Of a DNA stretch of 64,000 nt, positions 35,690 to 47,190 are shown piece by piece. The notes under the pieces are model-generated. The model saw only the letters and a program-made list of their open reading frames with translations, ran no database searches and was not told the origin of the DNA. Source of the stretch: Zymoseptoria tritici IPO323. Its lineage: Eukaryota; Ascomycota; Dothideomycetes; Mycosphaerellales; Mycosphaerellaceae. Numbering within the stretch: the first letter of the stretch is position 1; each line of letters starts with the position of its first letter. Location: the NCBI RefSeq assembly GCF_000219625.1, contig NC_018214.1, positions 1,798,001-1,862,000 of the forward strand, read 5' to 3'. Made by a program: the position numbers and the translations under genes.

Positions 35690-38600
35690 TTAGCTGATCT
35701 TGCCGGACATTGGTTCCTCATTCATCCGAATCCTTCTTGTCGGTCGGAGCCTCGGAGTATCTAGCGGGTTTGGCTGGGGAGACTCTGAACCGTTGTGCAC
35801 TCTCACTTTCACTGGCCGAGTCGTGGGCGGCGAGCCTCCGGGGGGAGAGCATTCGTCTTCGGCGGCGCGAGGAGGTGGTTCAACCTCGTGCCCTTCCCGT
35901 GGCAAAGGGTCATGTTCTCCGATGCTTCGAGCGGTAGCGGCGTCGATCTCGGATTCTCCCCCTGTGGAAACAGGAAGCCATCCTGCTTCATCAGCGGGGC
36001 GACGAACGGATTGAGGCTTGTCTCTTTCTTCCAATAGACGATCGTAATCGTCGTCTAACCTTTGCCGTGTCGCGGCGTCCATCTCTGGTCTTTCCAGCGC
36101 GGAAGCAGCATGGTCGCGATGTCGGGTTCGCCTGGCTTCCTCCGCAGCGATGCGGCGTCGTTCCTCATGCTCGTAAGCCTCCGCTCGTTTGAGAGCGGCG
36201 GCGTGCAGAGTCGACAAGTCGACTGCTTCTTGCTGGCGGCGTGCAGAGTCGACAATTCGACTACGTTCCTTTTGTGCCTGGTCATCGTCAATGGCTCGGC
36301 GGCGCCGACGCTTAGATGTGGCTCGTCGTTCTCGTTCGACGTTTGCTTGTCGTTCATCCTCATCGCGACTCCGACGGTAGAGCTGCTCATCTCGGGCGGC
36401 AGTCGATCGTTCTTGCCAGCGAACAACAGTTGAACGAGAAGGGGCGAGCTCGGTCGTGGTGGGTTCCGGAACAGATCTTCCAGGCCAGTCGTGTCCCACC
36501 TCTATCCGATCTTGTCTCACCTCTATCCGATTCGGTCGCTCGTTATGCCATTTGAAAGGGCGTTCTTCCTCGAGCCAGGGTGGCGGTCTTGACTGTGCCC
36601 GTGACCTGTGCCTCTTGGCGGCCCGTTCCCACGGCCATAGCTGCATGCGGCGTCCACGTTCAGGGAAGTCGTCATGCGGACCCTGCCTCCTCGGATTCAA
36701 TCTGGATGTGTGTCCAATCTCGCGAATGTCAATGGATACAATTCTATCAGCGATCGGCGGGACATGGACAGATTCCGCTCCTAGTACGGCCATGGAGTCC
36801 CGTATGTCGGGTAGGTCGCGGCTTGTTGTCAAGATCTTGAGCTGCGGTGCTGCCTTCGAGAGTCGTGCTAAGTAATACATCGTGGAGTGCCGGTTATCGC
36901 CGTCTGCGGTACATTCGTCGAGCGCGTCAAGCATAAGAAACACTTCATTGTACGTCGGAATGGCAGCAAGCAGGATATCCTCGAGCTCACTTTCTCTGAG
37001 AGTCTTCTGGTCTTCATATGCCCGTTGAATCGCCGATAGGCCAGGTTCCTTCCATGCTAGTTGAGCAGCGAGAGAGAGCAACAAGGCTCCATAGGTTCGC
37101 TTGTGGTGATCGGAGGAGGAGAAGTAGAATATTGCAAGCGGGACATCTGATGTTTGTACGTCATCAACAGCCGTACTGTATAGCACAGTCTTTCCAATGC
37201 CAGGTTCTCCGTACAGCCACAGGTTCTGGTTGGGTCCGAATTTCCACTCGACGTAAGAAGGAGACTGCAATAGCCAAAGTCCCAGGCCAGGCTCCTGTCG
37301 CTGCCGAGCGGAGGCATGGCTTGTCCATGGATCAGGCGCCGAGAGCCAGGCTTCAATCTTCTGAGAATGAACCTCTTGCTCGGATTGCACGGGAGGGCTC
37401 TTGCTAGTTCGGTCGCTAGTACTTGATGAAGTCAGCATCGCGAATACCTCTCTTACGGAGCGAGACCCACCTGTCGTCCATTCTAACATAAGTTTTCACG
37501 GACTCGATGACTAGGCTTATCGTCCTCGCAATTTCTGCTGCCTCATGTGACTCCGGCGTCCACTCTGAACTCTGCCAAGTTCTGGACCCTCCACCTTGCT
37601 GCTCGAGTATCTTCACAAGCCGAATGAGAGTGACGCGGCATTTCTCCAGAGCGAGGCTGATGTGGCTTGAGTATGGTTTGCCAACTTTTATAGTCTCCGT
37701 CAGCATCCCCAAGGCCGACAGGAGCTCATGCAACTCAAATTGAAGCCCAGCATGAAGCTGAGAATCGTCATGCGCAGAGTTCAAAAAGCTCTTAGCTTCT
37801 AACGTGTGCTCCTGAAGCTGTAGAACATCCTCGACTGCCGCCCATGTGATCGAATCCATTGTTTGCAACGACAGATGCTGTCCTGTCCGCGATGGTCCAA
37901 GCCTTTCCTCTATGTGCAAGATAGTGATGTCTGGTCCTCGGAAACGTACGGCTTTGGTTTGCAGGAGACTGTGTAGAAGTTGTTCGGTCCACTGGTCCGA
38001 GGCCGGTATGTCACTGCTGTGTGACCGCTGGTCCTTGGTATAATCTCGTAGATCTGGATTATCTGTTGCATCATCTGAGTCACCGTTGCTCAGAAGCTGG
38101 TGCGTATTCGAATCAACAGATTGGCTGCCATGTTCGCCGGAGGCAACATCTATCGAGATTGCTGCGTCGTTCCTGTAGTTCTCGGGATCCTCGTCGAGCT
38201 CTGGTAGCGATAGCAGAGCAAGAGCGCGAAGATGAGACGCGATATGTTCCTGGACTTTCGAAACCGAGTGCGAGGCATCACTCTGACCCACGGAATTCGG
38301 TTGCTTCTCACACAGCGGGCACACACCAGGCACTCTTACTTCCCCTGCCCTCCGCTTGCGCCGTTTGAACATGTCTATTTTCCGCCGGTCGAGGCTGTGC
38401 ACTTCACTCAGATGAATCTCAAACTTGACAACGTTCGAGAATGTGATGTCTTCGATGCTGTTGCCGGCGCTCTTCTCATGCTTCAGGTCGCAGTACCAGA
38501 GTCCGAGGTGGACAGTCTTCATCCAGTCTATTCCATGCTCTTTCAACATATGGCTTAGCCAGTCGTTGGAGCTGTGGAAAAACTTGATTGGATCAGCACA

Positions 38601-39757
38601 ATGCTCCGAAAGACATGTGTAGACCTGAAGGTCCTTGTCGACGTGAGCCCTGCGAGGGGTTGTTAGCGTAGCGAATGAACAAACTAGGCCGCGACGAACC
38701 TCCAATCCTCGTCAGTCAGAGGCAAAGACTGCGGAACAAAGCAGTATGGGCAATGGCCGGAAAATTTGTCATGCACGTCTGGAAATGGTTTGTCTGGATA
38801 CACCACAAGGGTATCCCCATTGCGGCTGGAACGACCAAACACACTTCCAGCAGTTTTCAGCTCCTTCCGTCGTTGTTGTATCAGGCTGTGTCTCGGCATG
38901 GACAACATCGTTGGAGGCGGCTGGTTACTGCTAGACGCTGGCAGACTTTGCCCACCTGGAACTGCTTCGGTCGGGATCAGAGATTCAAATCTGGGTATTT
39001 TTGGCTCAGTCTTCAAGACTTCTGCCTCCGAGGTCTCCAACCTCTCATGATCGGTCTGCTGCATCTTCTTCTCGTGGTCGCGGCGGTAAAGCAGCCTGTT
39101 CCTACGGACGGCGATTGACTTGCCCAGTTGATCGGTGAGAGTACTGCGCGCATCCGGAAATCTCGCCCGCACCAATAGACAGCACGTGTGCTCGAAGAAC
39201 ACGCTATCGTTGCGCTGGTAATGAGCAGGCACGGGGGTAGACCTGTTCAAGATTGAGGCTTTGCGAACTGTCCGCGTGAGGCTTACGAGCTCGCCGATCA
39301 CGCTGGTCAGTTCATCCCATGGTTTCCCCAACATGCATCCAGACTGACAGTCGAGAGATTCCTGGTCTAGAGACTCTTCGGCGGGTGTCTGGAGTGCCAA
39401 TGGTGTCTTGCCCGATGTGGCGCCCGCTTCGTCCCCCTCGTAAGCGACATCCAGGAGTGATGCTATGGTATTCAAGAGCGAGACAAATGCGTCAGCGATG
39501 CTGTCTAAGCCCCGGAGTCTGTCGTCAAGGCGGTATCCTGGCTTTGCGCGAGCACCTCCGTACTTGTTCCAGAGCGCCAATCTGCCCATTAGTTGCTGAG
39601 TTATGCCACGGCGCGGTGGGCGACAGCCCGCGATGAGGCGATCGAACGCATCGAAACACTTGTTAGTGCAATCAAAAATCCGAGTATCCGTGTCGCTCGC
39701 AGAAAGCACGATGGCTGTACCAGTCGACTGGAGAACTTTCGCACGCTGATCTTCCAT
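35690..39757 (-). CDS. NACHT NLR-like protein with N-terminal C2H2 region
   Basis: Three exons (39757-38700, 38649-37471, 37415-35690), introns of 50 and 55 nt with consistent phase 2, 1,320 aa. Residues 1-330 are a helical region ending in linker. Residues about 330-500 form the fungal multi-zinc-finger block (GHCPYCF, DWRAHVDKDLQVYTC, HCADPIKFF, then GVCPLCE and VQEHIASHLRALALLSLP). A second helical bundle follows at about 560-740. A NACHT domain has the P-loop GEPGIGKT near 813, Walker B LMLDALDEC near 905 and sensor ILTTSRD. The C-terminal ~350 residues are Arg/Glu-rich and disordered or coiled-coil, with no ankyrin, WD or TPR repeats. Fungal NLRs sense non-self and trigger cell death; the ligand is unknown. 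Intron 1 uses a GTTCGT donor. Confidence 0.82.
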
Positions 39758-40027
39758 GTTCAGACATATCACCGGTGTGGTTCGTTGTCTTTAAGACTCC
39801 AGACAAGTTGCTCGAGAAAGACGCTTTTCAGGTCGGCGCCTGTCAATCGGCACCAGACCACTTCCGAGGCTGACCACCTCCATCACCTCCGGAGTATCTT
39901 GTGGCTGCATATTGATTCCGGGATCCTGCAGGTCGCGTAGAGGTGCCCCGCCTTCCTGGCTCATAAAAGAGCCCGCCCTCGCAATTACGCAAACACATGG
40001 CAAGTATTCTCCTCATCGCAGATCCTC
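39758..40027. promoter_or_regulatory. 270-bp divergent promoter between the NLR-like and subtilisin genes
   Basis: The start codons of the two genes are only 270 bp apart on opposite strands, so they probably share regulatory DNA. No specific element identified. Confidence 0.5.
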
Positions 40028-42604
40028 ATGTCGACGGTGGCATGGCGTGGTCTCGACATCGACACGTGCGTCGGGCTTCTGAAGAGCGTGCGACTCGCTG
40101 CTCTTCGCAAGATTCGCAGCACTTCTGGAGTAACCGCAAGCCTGCTACGAAGCAAACTCGAGAGGCTAGGACTTTTGCTGGACGCAATCGACTTCGCGCA
40201 GCCCACTCGGCCTTTTTTGCAGACGCTTCTGGACCTCTTGGGCCTCCTGCTCGATCGACTGGAGGATCTGATACTGGAAGCCATTAGAACAAGTGTTCAA
40301 GATGGATCGACAGCGACGATGACTAAGCTGGCTCTCCTGGCTAGCTTGATGTCTGAGAAGGGAGAGGCAGAGGCTGCTGAGTCTTTAGATCTGGAGCCAC
40401 TGCAAGATGCTCAGCGCGCGGACGACGTCCTAGATACTCTCCATAGCTTCCTTGAGGCGCTTGAGCGGTGTCCGCGCGCTACTGTCGATCCGCAGGCCTT
40501 TACTCCATCGGACAGTGCGGACAGTGTGGGCTTGCAAGACAGCGGCGATGCTTGGCGCATTCTGTTTGATCTTCTCTCGAAACGCATCGTCGAGTGCTCC
40601 TCGCAGCATGAAGTCCATCAAACGAGACTCTTTCTCGGCAGCTTGGCAGATCAGGTCGATGCTTTGCGGTTACTCTGCTCGGGTTCGAATTCGCAAAAAT
40701 GGTACGCCGTCGACTTCCTTTTCAAAACATCGAACAGGACCATCACTCAGGGAAGCCTCTCATCTGCGTGCGAACTGTGCAATGTGCTGAGCAAGTCGCC
40801 CAAGCATCGCGCGACCGAGATCTTCTATGACAAAGAAAAGATATGGCATGTTGACCGAGGTATGGTGCTCGAGCCCTCCCGAAGAGATCCGCAGCTTCAG
40901 TCGCTGCAAGCCTGGCTGCTTGCACAACCAGCCCACAGATACCGCAAAGCTTTGCAATGCATTCTCGCACAATGGCTCAACTGCCTTTACGGCACGCCTT
41001 GGTTGCCAGAGTCATATGATCTGGACAGCGTCTGCATAGATGGAAACCTCGCCAAGGATGGCTATCGTACACCATATGTCAAGTGTCGTTCGTGGCAGCC
41101 GAGCGAATGCCCACAGGATGGAATCCCGGACGCCGCATTCATGATCCGATTCGGAATACTCATGCTCAGAATTGAATTTCCAGGAGTCATCGAGCCCTTG
41201 ATCATCGAGGGTGAGGACACATTGGATGCTGAAGAACTGGACGAGCTTCTCCAGGATCTTTTGGAAGACGAAAGGATTTGCGAGAATCTCGAGGTTCGCA
41301 TGAGGAGCGTTCTGGAGGTCTGTCAGAATTGGGACGCTGCGTCTCTCCCAGAACGCCGAGTCATACTTGAAAAGATTGTTGCGCCTCTACTGGAAGAATT
41401 GAGGTTTCGATTCGAATTGGACGTTCCTGATGTTCCTGACAGGACCGTAGTAGCGCAGGCCGGGAGCCAGGCTATGCCGTCAATATTCGGAATCAACGGC
41501 TCGGGACAGGTGAGTGTATGCTTGCTCAACAAAGCACCGCCGCTCTCCCCAATGCTTCTGTACGATGATCACGATGACCCTGCAGATGCTCCCAATGTCA
41601 AGTATGCACATGAATTTTTTGCAAAATTTGCAGAATTTCGTCGGTTACATGTCGCAGGATCACAGATCCAGAAAAGAGTTAAGATTGCCGTGATCGACAC
41701 TGGAATCAACGAAAAGTCTCCATCTGTCCACGGCCATCTCTTCAGGATCAAGCAAGAACGGAACAAGTTGCACGAGGAAGCACTCAGGATGGGGCCCATC
41801 GTCGCAAAGCAGTCATTTGTCGGCGGTGACGGATGTGTCAATGATGCATATGGTCATGGAACAAGGGTTCTGAGTCTGCTCTTGCGGACTGCACCCGATG
41901 CGGACTTCTATATCGCGAAGACCAGCACAAGAGCGAACGACGACGATGCAGCTTCCGCAGATCATATTATTCAGGTAAGGCGCGCTCGTGAGAAACGCTT
42001 CGCAAAGCACACAACTAATTCACCGTAGGCACTTGACTGGGCCATGGCACACGAAGTAGACCTGATCAACATGTCCTTCGGGTTTACGAGGCAACCAGAA
42101 GACGGGAGGTTGCAGCAGAAGTTTCGTGATGTCCATGCAAAAGGCATCAAGATGTTTGCTGCAGCAGCGAACCACGGACGCAACGGTCCCCGATCCTTTC
42201 CCGCGAGTGCACATGAGGTGATATGTGTGAATGCATCGTCCGGCCAAGGTGTATGGATAGGCAATCTCAATCCATCCGCGACTGGCCACGCCGACAAATG
42301 GAATACGCTCGGAACTGGCATCGAGTTTATCGAGGCATCGAAGAAGACGTACAAATCCGGAACCTCTTATGCTACGCCGTTGGCTGTTGGAATCGTCGCG
42401 AATGCCATAGATGTCATGAGATATCTGCAGCACCAGAACCTCCTTTCATCCAACCGGGCAAATTACTTTCAAACATACCAAGGCGTCGAGGAGCTCATGA
42501 AGATGATGAGTACAGACGGTTTCCTGGCTCCCTGGACTCTTTGGAACGGAAATGACATTACACCTTCGGGTTTGGCGGCTAGACTGGAATGGCAAAGCAG
42601 GTGA
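40028..42604 (+). CDS. Subtilisin-like (S8) protease with DUF7580-type N-terminal region
   Basis: Two exons (40028-41974, 42029-42604), phase-0 intron with GTAAGG donor, 840 aa, no signal peptide, so probably cytosolic. The first ~530 residues are helical. They include a segment typical of fungal DUF7580 proteins (RKALQCILAQWLNCLYGTPWL). The C-terminal protease domain has Asp557 (VKIAVIDTG), His610 (YGHGTRV), Asn697 (AAANHGRNG, oxyanion) and Ser762 (SGTSYATPLA), so it should be active. Cytosolic S8 proteases with such N-terminal regions occur as effectors of fungal NLRs. The next gene resembles a gasdermin, a known substrate class of such proteases (HET-Q2 cleaving HET-Q1). Confidence 0.88.
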
Positions 42605-43048
42605 TCGACGACAATGCAAGCACATAGCAAGTTCGACCTCACAATTTGTCTGCTTTTCCCGAACTACATATTACCCACCGGCAGATTACTCTTATCTGTC
42701 GCGATCCGGTGAGCATTAAGGCACTGCTACGTCCATCGAAAGAGTATGAAGCTATGCAAGCGAGCTAAGGATTCCGGAGCGGCGTGTACTCACTCGTGGC
42801 GGCCAGTGACGCTGGGCATTACGCGAGCCTGCATCTCTTTCTAGGGAGCTCTGCTGATTGGACGTGTAATGCATGCCTTCTGGTGGAGAAGGCGCGATGG
42901 AGAGGCCAGTGACAGCGGTGCTCTTGAGTTATCGATTGTGGCTGCATTGCTGACTGCGTCTCGGGTTGCCTTCATCGCGCTACATGCCATATCGCTTCGC
43001 GCGCATCCTATCTGCGCCGACACATCTTACCGTCCAGAGCAGATCATC
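42605..43048. promoter_or_regulatory. 444-bp region between protease and gasdermin-like gene
   Basis: Contains the presumed terminator of the protease gene and promoter of the next gene. The frame of the downstream gene stays open to 42,869, but the residues before the ATG at 43,049 look non-coding. Confidence 0.45.
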
Positions 43049-43888
43049 ATGAAGAAAACATACTTCATCTCGCCCAACTTCGACATTGCGCCTCCGCCAG
43101 ATGGCCCACTCAAGCTCGGCCACATCATTCCGCGCCCAGATGAGTCCGATATCGAGCCGCTCAATGTCGACAGCTACATTGCAGCCCCAGCGTCGCTGCC
43201 ACCCATGCTCAAGACTGGCTTTTCCAGCTCCCGCAGCAAGCTACTGGCCGGCGAACTCGGTATATGGGCTCAGGTCATGGCCACAATCGGCGTTCACGCC
43301 AGCGCAGGCTTCGATTGTTCTTCAGATGACGAGATCAACGTTAGAGAGGTTGAGACTCAGAGCTTCCAACCAAGTCTGGACTACGTGACAAGAAGCGTTG
43401 CTGGCCTCGACGTTGCTGCTTTCCTTGAGCAGACCCGATACAAAGCTCCAGTATATATGATCACAGGCCTCAAGATCGCCCGAGGAGCATCCATGCGCAG
43501 CAGCAGTAGCAGATCCATCAATGCCTCTGGCGGAGTAGACCTACCCATGGAAGGCGCCCGAGTAGGACCAAGCGGAAAGTTAACGCACAGGCGAGCGGAA
43601 CACGGATCATTTGAGGACTCGAGCGACTTCGTGCTCGCGTTTCGCATCCAGCGTGTGCGATTCCGTGTCAAGGACGGCGTACCAGAGATTAGGGACCGCG
43701 CAACATATGTCAAGGGAGCTAAGATGCTGGGAGACGACGACGAGACTCCACAAGGACCAGAGGCGCCAGAAGTTCTCGGTCTACAGGACGAGGCTGATGA
43801 ATTGCCGGAGGAAGTGGGATTGCTTAATGGTGTACATCACGATGACGATGACGGTGATCAGCTCTGCGAATTTGCGTTGTTACGATAG
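43049..43888 (+). CDS. Gasdermin-like protein, candidate pore former
   Basis: Single exon, 279 aa from ATG 43,049 (MKKTYFISPNFD). The pattern resembles the gasdermin N-terminal domain: an early GHIIPRPDE strand/loop, ASAGFD, then AAFLEQTRYKAPVYMITGLKIARGAS. After that come a Gly-rich hairpin, a Ser/His-rich segment, and DFVLAFRIQRVRFR. In vertebrate gasdermins the equivalent places read VYVVTEVLQT and LAFRV. About 50 acidic residues follow (DDDETPQGPE...HHDDDDGD). This would suit a short C-terminal inhibitory tail removed by proteolysis, as in fungal HET-Q1, which is of almost the same length. It lies 444 bp downstream of the subtilisin gene in the same orientation. The assignment is by pattern and context, not alignment. 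An alternative is an unrelated fungal family. Confidence 0.55.
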   Translation: MKKTYFISPNFDIAPPPDGPLKLGHIIPRPDESDIEPLNVDSYIAAPASLPPMLKTGFSSSRSKLLAGELGIWAQVMATIGVHASAGFDCSSDDEINVREVETQSFQPSLDYVTRSVAGLDVAAFLEQTRYKAPVYMITGLKIARGASMRSSSSRSINASGGVDLPMEGARVGPSGKLTHRRAEHGSFEDSSDFVLAFRIQRVRFRVKDGVPEIRDRATYVKGAKMLGDDDETPQGPEAPEVLGLQDEADELPEEVGLLNGVHHDDDDGDQLCEFALLR

Positions 43889-44046
43889 GAGGCGATTTCT
43901 TCGCTGCTCGCGCCAGGCGGTCAATTTCATGATTGAATCATCCATACCATCTCCTTATTCTTCAGAGGTGGAATCTCTGTGCTCTGGCTCGTCTCCGCGC
44001 AGCGAGTCCGTTCGAAAAGGAGATTTCCGCAAAGCCTGTGTTACGA

Positions 44047-45533
44047 TCAGTTGTCGTAGTCCATTTCTGCGCCGGACTGCAGGCGGGACAGCATCCTTTC
44101 CAAACTCTGCGCGCATTCGTTCTTCAAATCTCTGATCTGGTCCTTCGACAGTCCAGCTACAGCCTCCGGATTGCAGAGGCGCCAGGGTGCGATCATCTGC
44201 ACCAATGCATCCACATCCGCGACACCTTGGAAGCCGGCCATCGTGCGTGGACGCTGGACGTCGTACCTCTCCAAAGCGTCTTCCCAAGCCTTCGCCATGT
44301 CCCAGTCCACAGTCTCCGTCGACGCAGGCAAAGGCGAAGGGAAGCCGTGCAGTTTGGCCTCCATGAGCGCGCGCCGCTCGTCGCTGTGCTTGGGTTCCCA
44401 TCCGTAAAACGTTCCGCCCAGACCGTAGAATGAGCGAAGAAACTCAAACGATGGGTGGCTCACCCATGCGGTGTCAAAGTCGAGCACACCGGTGATCTGT
44501 CCGGATGCGACATCGACGAGAAGGTTCCCACCGGCTGGAAAGAGGTCTGGTGAGTCATGTGGGTCTCCTCTCGCAGTTGAGCATGGAACTTACCACCCAG
44601 ATCCGCGTGCGTGAGGACTCGACTGTCGCGTGAGAGCAGCTTGCGAAACAGGGCAGCGATCCCATCCTGCAAGAATATATCAAGTCCTGCGCGGAGCTCT
44701 GTCCCGCGCCAACCATCGATGTGCGGGTTCGTGTCTGTGCTTGCCAGAGCCTTGCTCAAGAGCTGTCTGAAAAATGCTTCGTAGCTGTCCCACGGCCCAG
44801 CACTCTCGAGCGGCGACGGCCCGCTTACGATGGTATCGGCCGTTGTCGGGCCTGACGACACGATCGACAATCCCCCAAATCCTGTCACCGTCGATGGCAG
44901 ATTGTACTTCTGGAGCGCACCGATAATTTCAGCAAGCTGCGCCATGATGCCGGCCTTCTGCTCCAATGTGAGCTGCGGAAGGGCAGCATCCAGCTCTATT
45001 CCCGGTAAAGCTTCCTGTAAAGTCCAGCCCTGGCTCTCCGAACCGTTGCTGCCGCCACCAGCCGCGCTGGCCCAGCCATACACCGACGGGACGACCTTTC
45101 GCCCGTGTTGCAACGAACTGAGAGCAGCAGAAGCGAGATGCATCGCAGCGACTTCGTTCTCGACGCGATATGTTGGGTCGATGCCCATGGCAGAGCTATT
45201 CGTCAGCCGCATGATGAGTTTTGACGTGCCCTTCGGTATGGGTTCGAAGCCAATCCGCGGAGGGCTTTCGTTCGACCTCGGATCCGATTGGAATTGGCAG
45301 TCGCGAGGTATGGCGATTTCGTATACGAAATTGTTATACGTGTAAGGGCATTCGGGATCGTATGCTAGCGGCGTCACTTGTGCTAGGCCCATCTGAAAGC
45401 GGTATGAAGTCAGCAGTGGTAGCTGATCCCATTTTCACCTGCGGCGTTCGTTGCGCACCTTCACCCCAAGCTGATCACTCAGGAGAGTCTGGACGAATGC
45501 GAGGCGAGCCTCATAGCCGGAATGATTCGCCAT
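44047..45533 (-). CDS. APH/ChoK-family phosphotransferase (kinase-like)
   Basis: Three exons (45533-45459, 45392-44594, 44534-44047) give 453 aa with phases 0 and 1. The N lobe includes PYTYNNFVYEI and, later, an Arg/Asn-rich strand (SKLIMRLTNSS) and a helix (YRVENEVAAM). The linker WTLQEALPG is followed by the C lobe with the catalytic loop LTHADLG...GNLLVD (Asp and Asn of Brenner's motif) split by the second intron, and the metal site LDFDTA. The family phosphorylates small molecules such as choline, sugars or antibiotics; fungal members are mostly uncharacterised. Its 3' end is 158 bp from that of the gasdermin-like gene (convergent). Confidence 0.82.
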
Positions 45534-45946
45534 GGCTGCTGTCTGGGTGCGTATATCGTTCGCGTGCGGGTCTGTAGCAAGTTCAGTTTAGCTCCAGAGC
45601 ACAATACGGGTCGGATGCACGGGAGATACTGACGGCTCAACCTGTCCCGATTGAGGTTCCACCAGGCAGAAGGCGGTGTTGAGCGAAGGAACACAAGAGG
45701 GGGACCGAAAGGTGGACATCGTCTAGACCCCGACAGAATCGTAGACACGAACCCAACTTCGTCTTCTGACAGGGGGGCTACTGGATATGGAAATCACTGC
45801 GTTTTCCCTTGTCATGTCGCAATTTGAAAGAAGAATCAGGCGGCACACCTGGCCGTATGTATTATTGAGATTTGAGTTGGATCACCTTCCAGGGTTGGGC
45901 TGGCTTCATCACACCACAAGGGCTTACCGGTACAGCACGCGAGCTG
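45534..45946. other. Intergenic, 413 bp, upstream of the APH kinase
   Basis: Normal composition, no supported gene. It ends at the 8-bp duplication flanking the small inverted-repeat element. Confidence 0.6.
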
Positions 45947-46306
45947 CGAGGAAGCGAAGTGTCTACAAGGAGAACAACAGGATAGAACAATCCGGCTAAT
46001 TGTCTACGGGTAAAAGTAATCACTTCCGCGTAGATTAAATCCCGGCATAGATATCCGGACAAGCGAGCCGAAGTTGCGACACAGCGAGGCGACGAGCGTT
46101 AGCAACGAGGGAAGTGAGTACTAGACCGAGCCTAAAGCGAGGTCGTACGTACGATACCCGAGCGCGTAAGGCATAGGCTCGTTTAAAAGGTTAGCAAAAC
46201 TATTTAGGCGCTGCAGGCTCTATTACAAAGGCTAGTTTTGGTAGGAGTAGCAGTTAGCCGGATGTTCTTTTATTTTGTTCTCCTTATAGACACTTCGGCG
46301 AGGAAG
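45947..46306. mobile_element. Small non-autonomous inverted-repeat element (MITE) with 8-bp duplication
   Basis: The element at 45,955-46,298 (344 bp) starts cgaagtgtctacaaggag and ends ctccttatagacacttcgg. The inverted repeats match over about 45 bp with indels and transitions. The octamer cgaggaag flanks it on both sides (45947-45954 and 46299-46306). An 8-bp duplication is characteristic of hAT-type transposition, although the ends do not show a clear hAT consensus. The interior has no coding potential and partial RIP. Confidence 0.7.
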
Positions 46307-47190
46307 TAACGACCGCTAGCGACGGAGCTTTAAATAGCCTACCCCGCTAAATTCCTAGTTTTGCGAATTCGTAGAATTAAACACTCTATAGACTGTCGCC
46401 TTTTCGTATAGCGCGGCGCCCGACTGCCGGTCGTAGGCTTCCTAGGTCGCCGCGAGCTTTTATATAGTTTAGCCTACCTTCTAAACTTAGTTATAATTAT
46501 AATAGAAATACATTAATTACCTCGTAAAGTTGTTGTAGCTTGCGTTCCTCTATTGTAAAAGTTAGAAACTTAAACTCCGAACTTCAAATTCTAAACGAGG
46601 TTATAAGGATCGCAATAACGAGGATAGTACTATAAAGAAGCAACTTTTATCTTAGTTTTTGAAGATGCGATGTATATAAATAGCTTTGTGTTATATATTA
46701 TAGGCAGAAGAAATATACGAGGCTCTATTCTACGTGTTATAAACGTCGGTCTCGCTGCCGTTTCCAAAAATCCAGGAATTTGGCGGGGTGGGCCATTTGA
46801 ACCTCCGTACTAGCAAGGGTGAGATTTCCCCTGTCTATGGCTCGCGGGAGGAAGTAATACCCGATACGCCGTTGAGCACCACATTGCTTGCTCGATCACT
46901 GACATTGAACTCAGAGGGAAGAATCGAGGGCTACATCATCCTGCGAGTATCGAATGACGCGAGAGCGGTAGCTGGTGATGAGTCCTTCGCCCAATCTTCG
47001 GCAACCATGATATCTTACCGTACCGACGACAATATCGAAGCCACGATAGGGAGACGACAAGTTATGACGGTGCCTGTCAAACTTTGGGGACGCAGTGGAA
47101 GTACATGGCTGCTCATGATTCACCACACGATTGGCACCTTTATGAAAGCTCACCTACCACGAGTTCTGGCCTTACCTCTCGAGAAAAATC
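46307..47190. other. Intergenic: partly RIP-degraded (to about 46,770), then normal sequence before the first UstYa gene
   Basis: 46,307-46,770 is AT-rich with few CpA/TpG, probably a degraded repeat without recognisable features. From about 46,780 composition is normal. The last ~400 bp is the likely promoter of the gene at 47,191. Confidence 0.55.
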
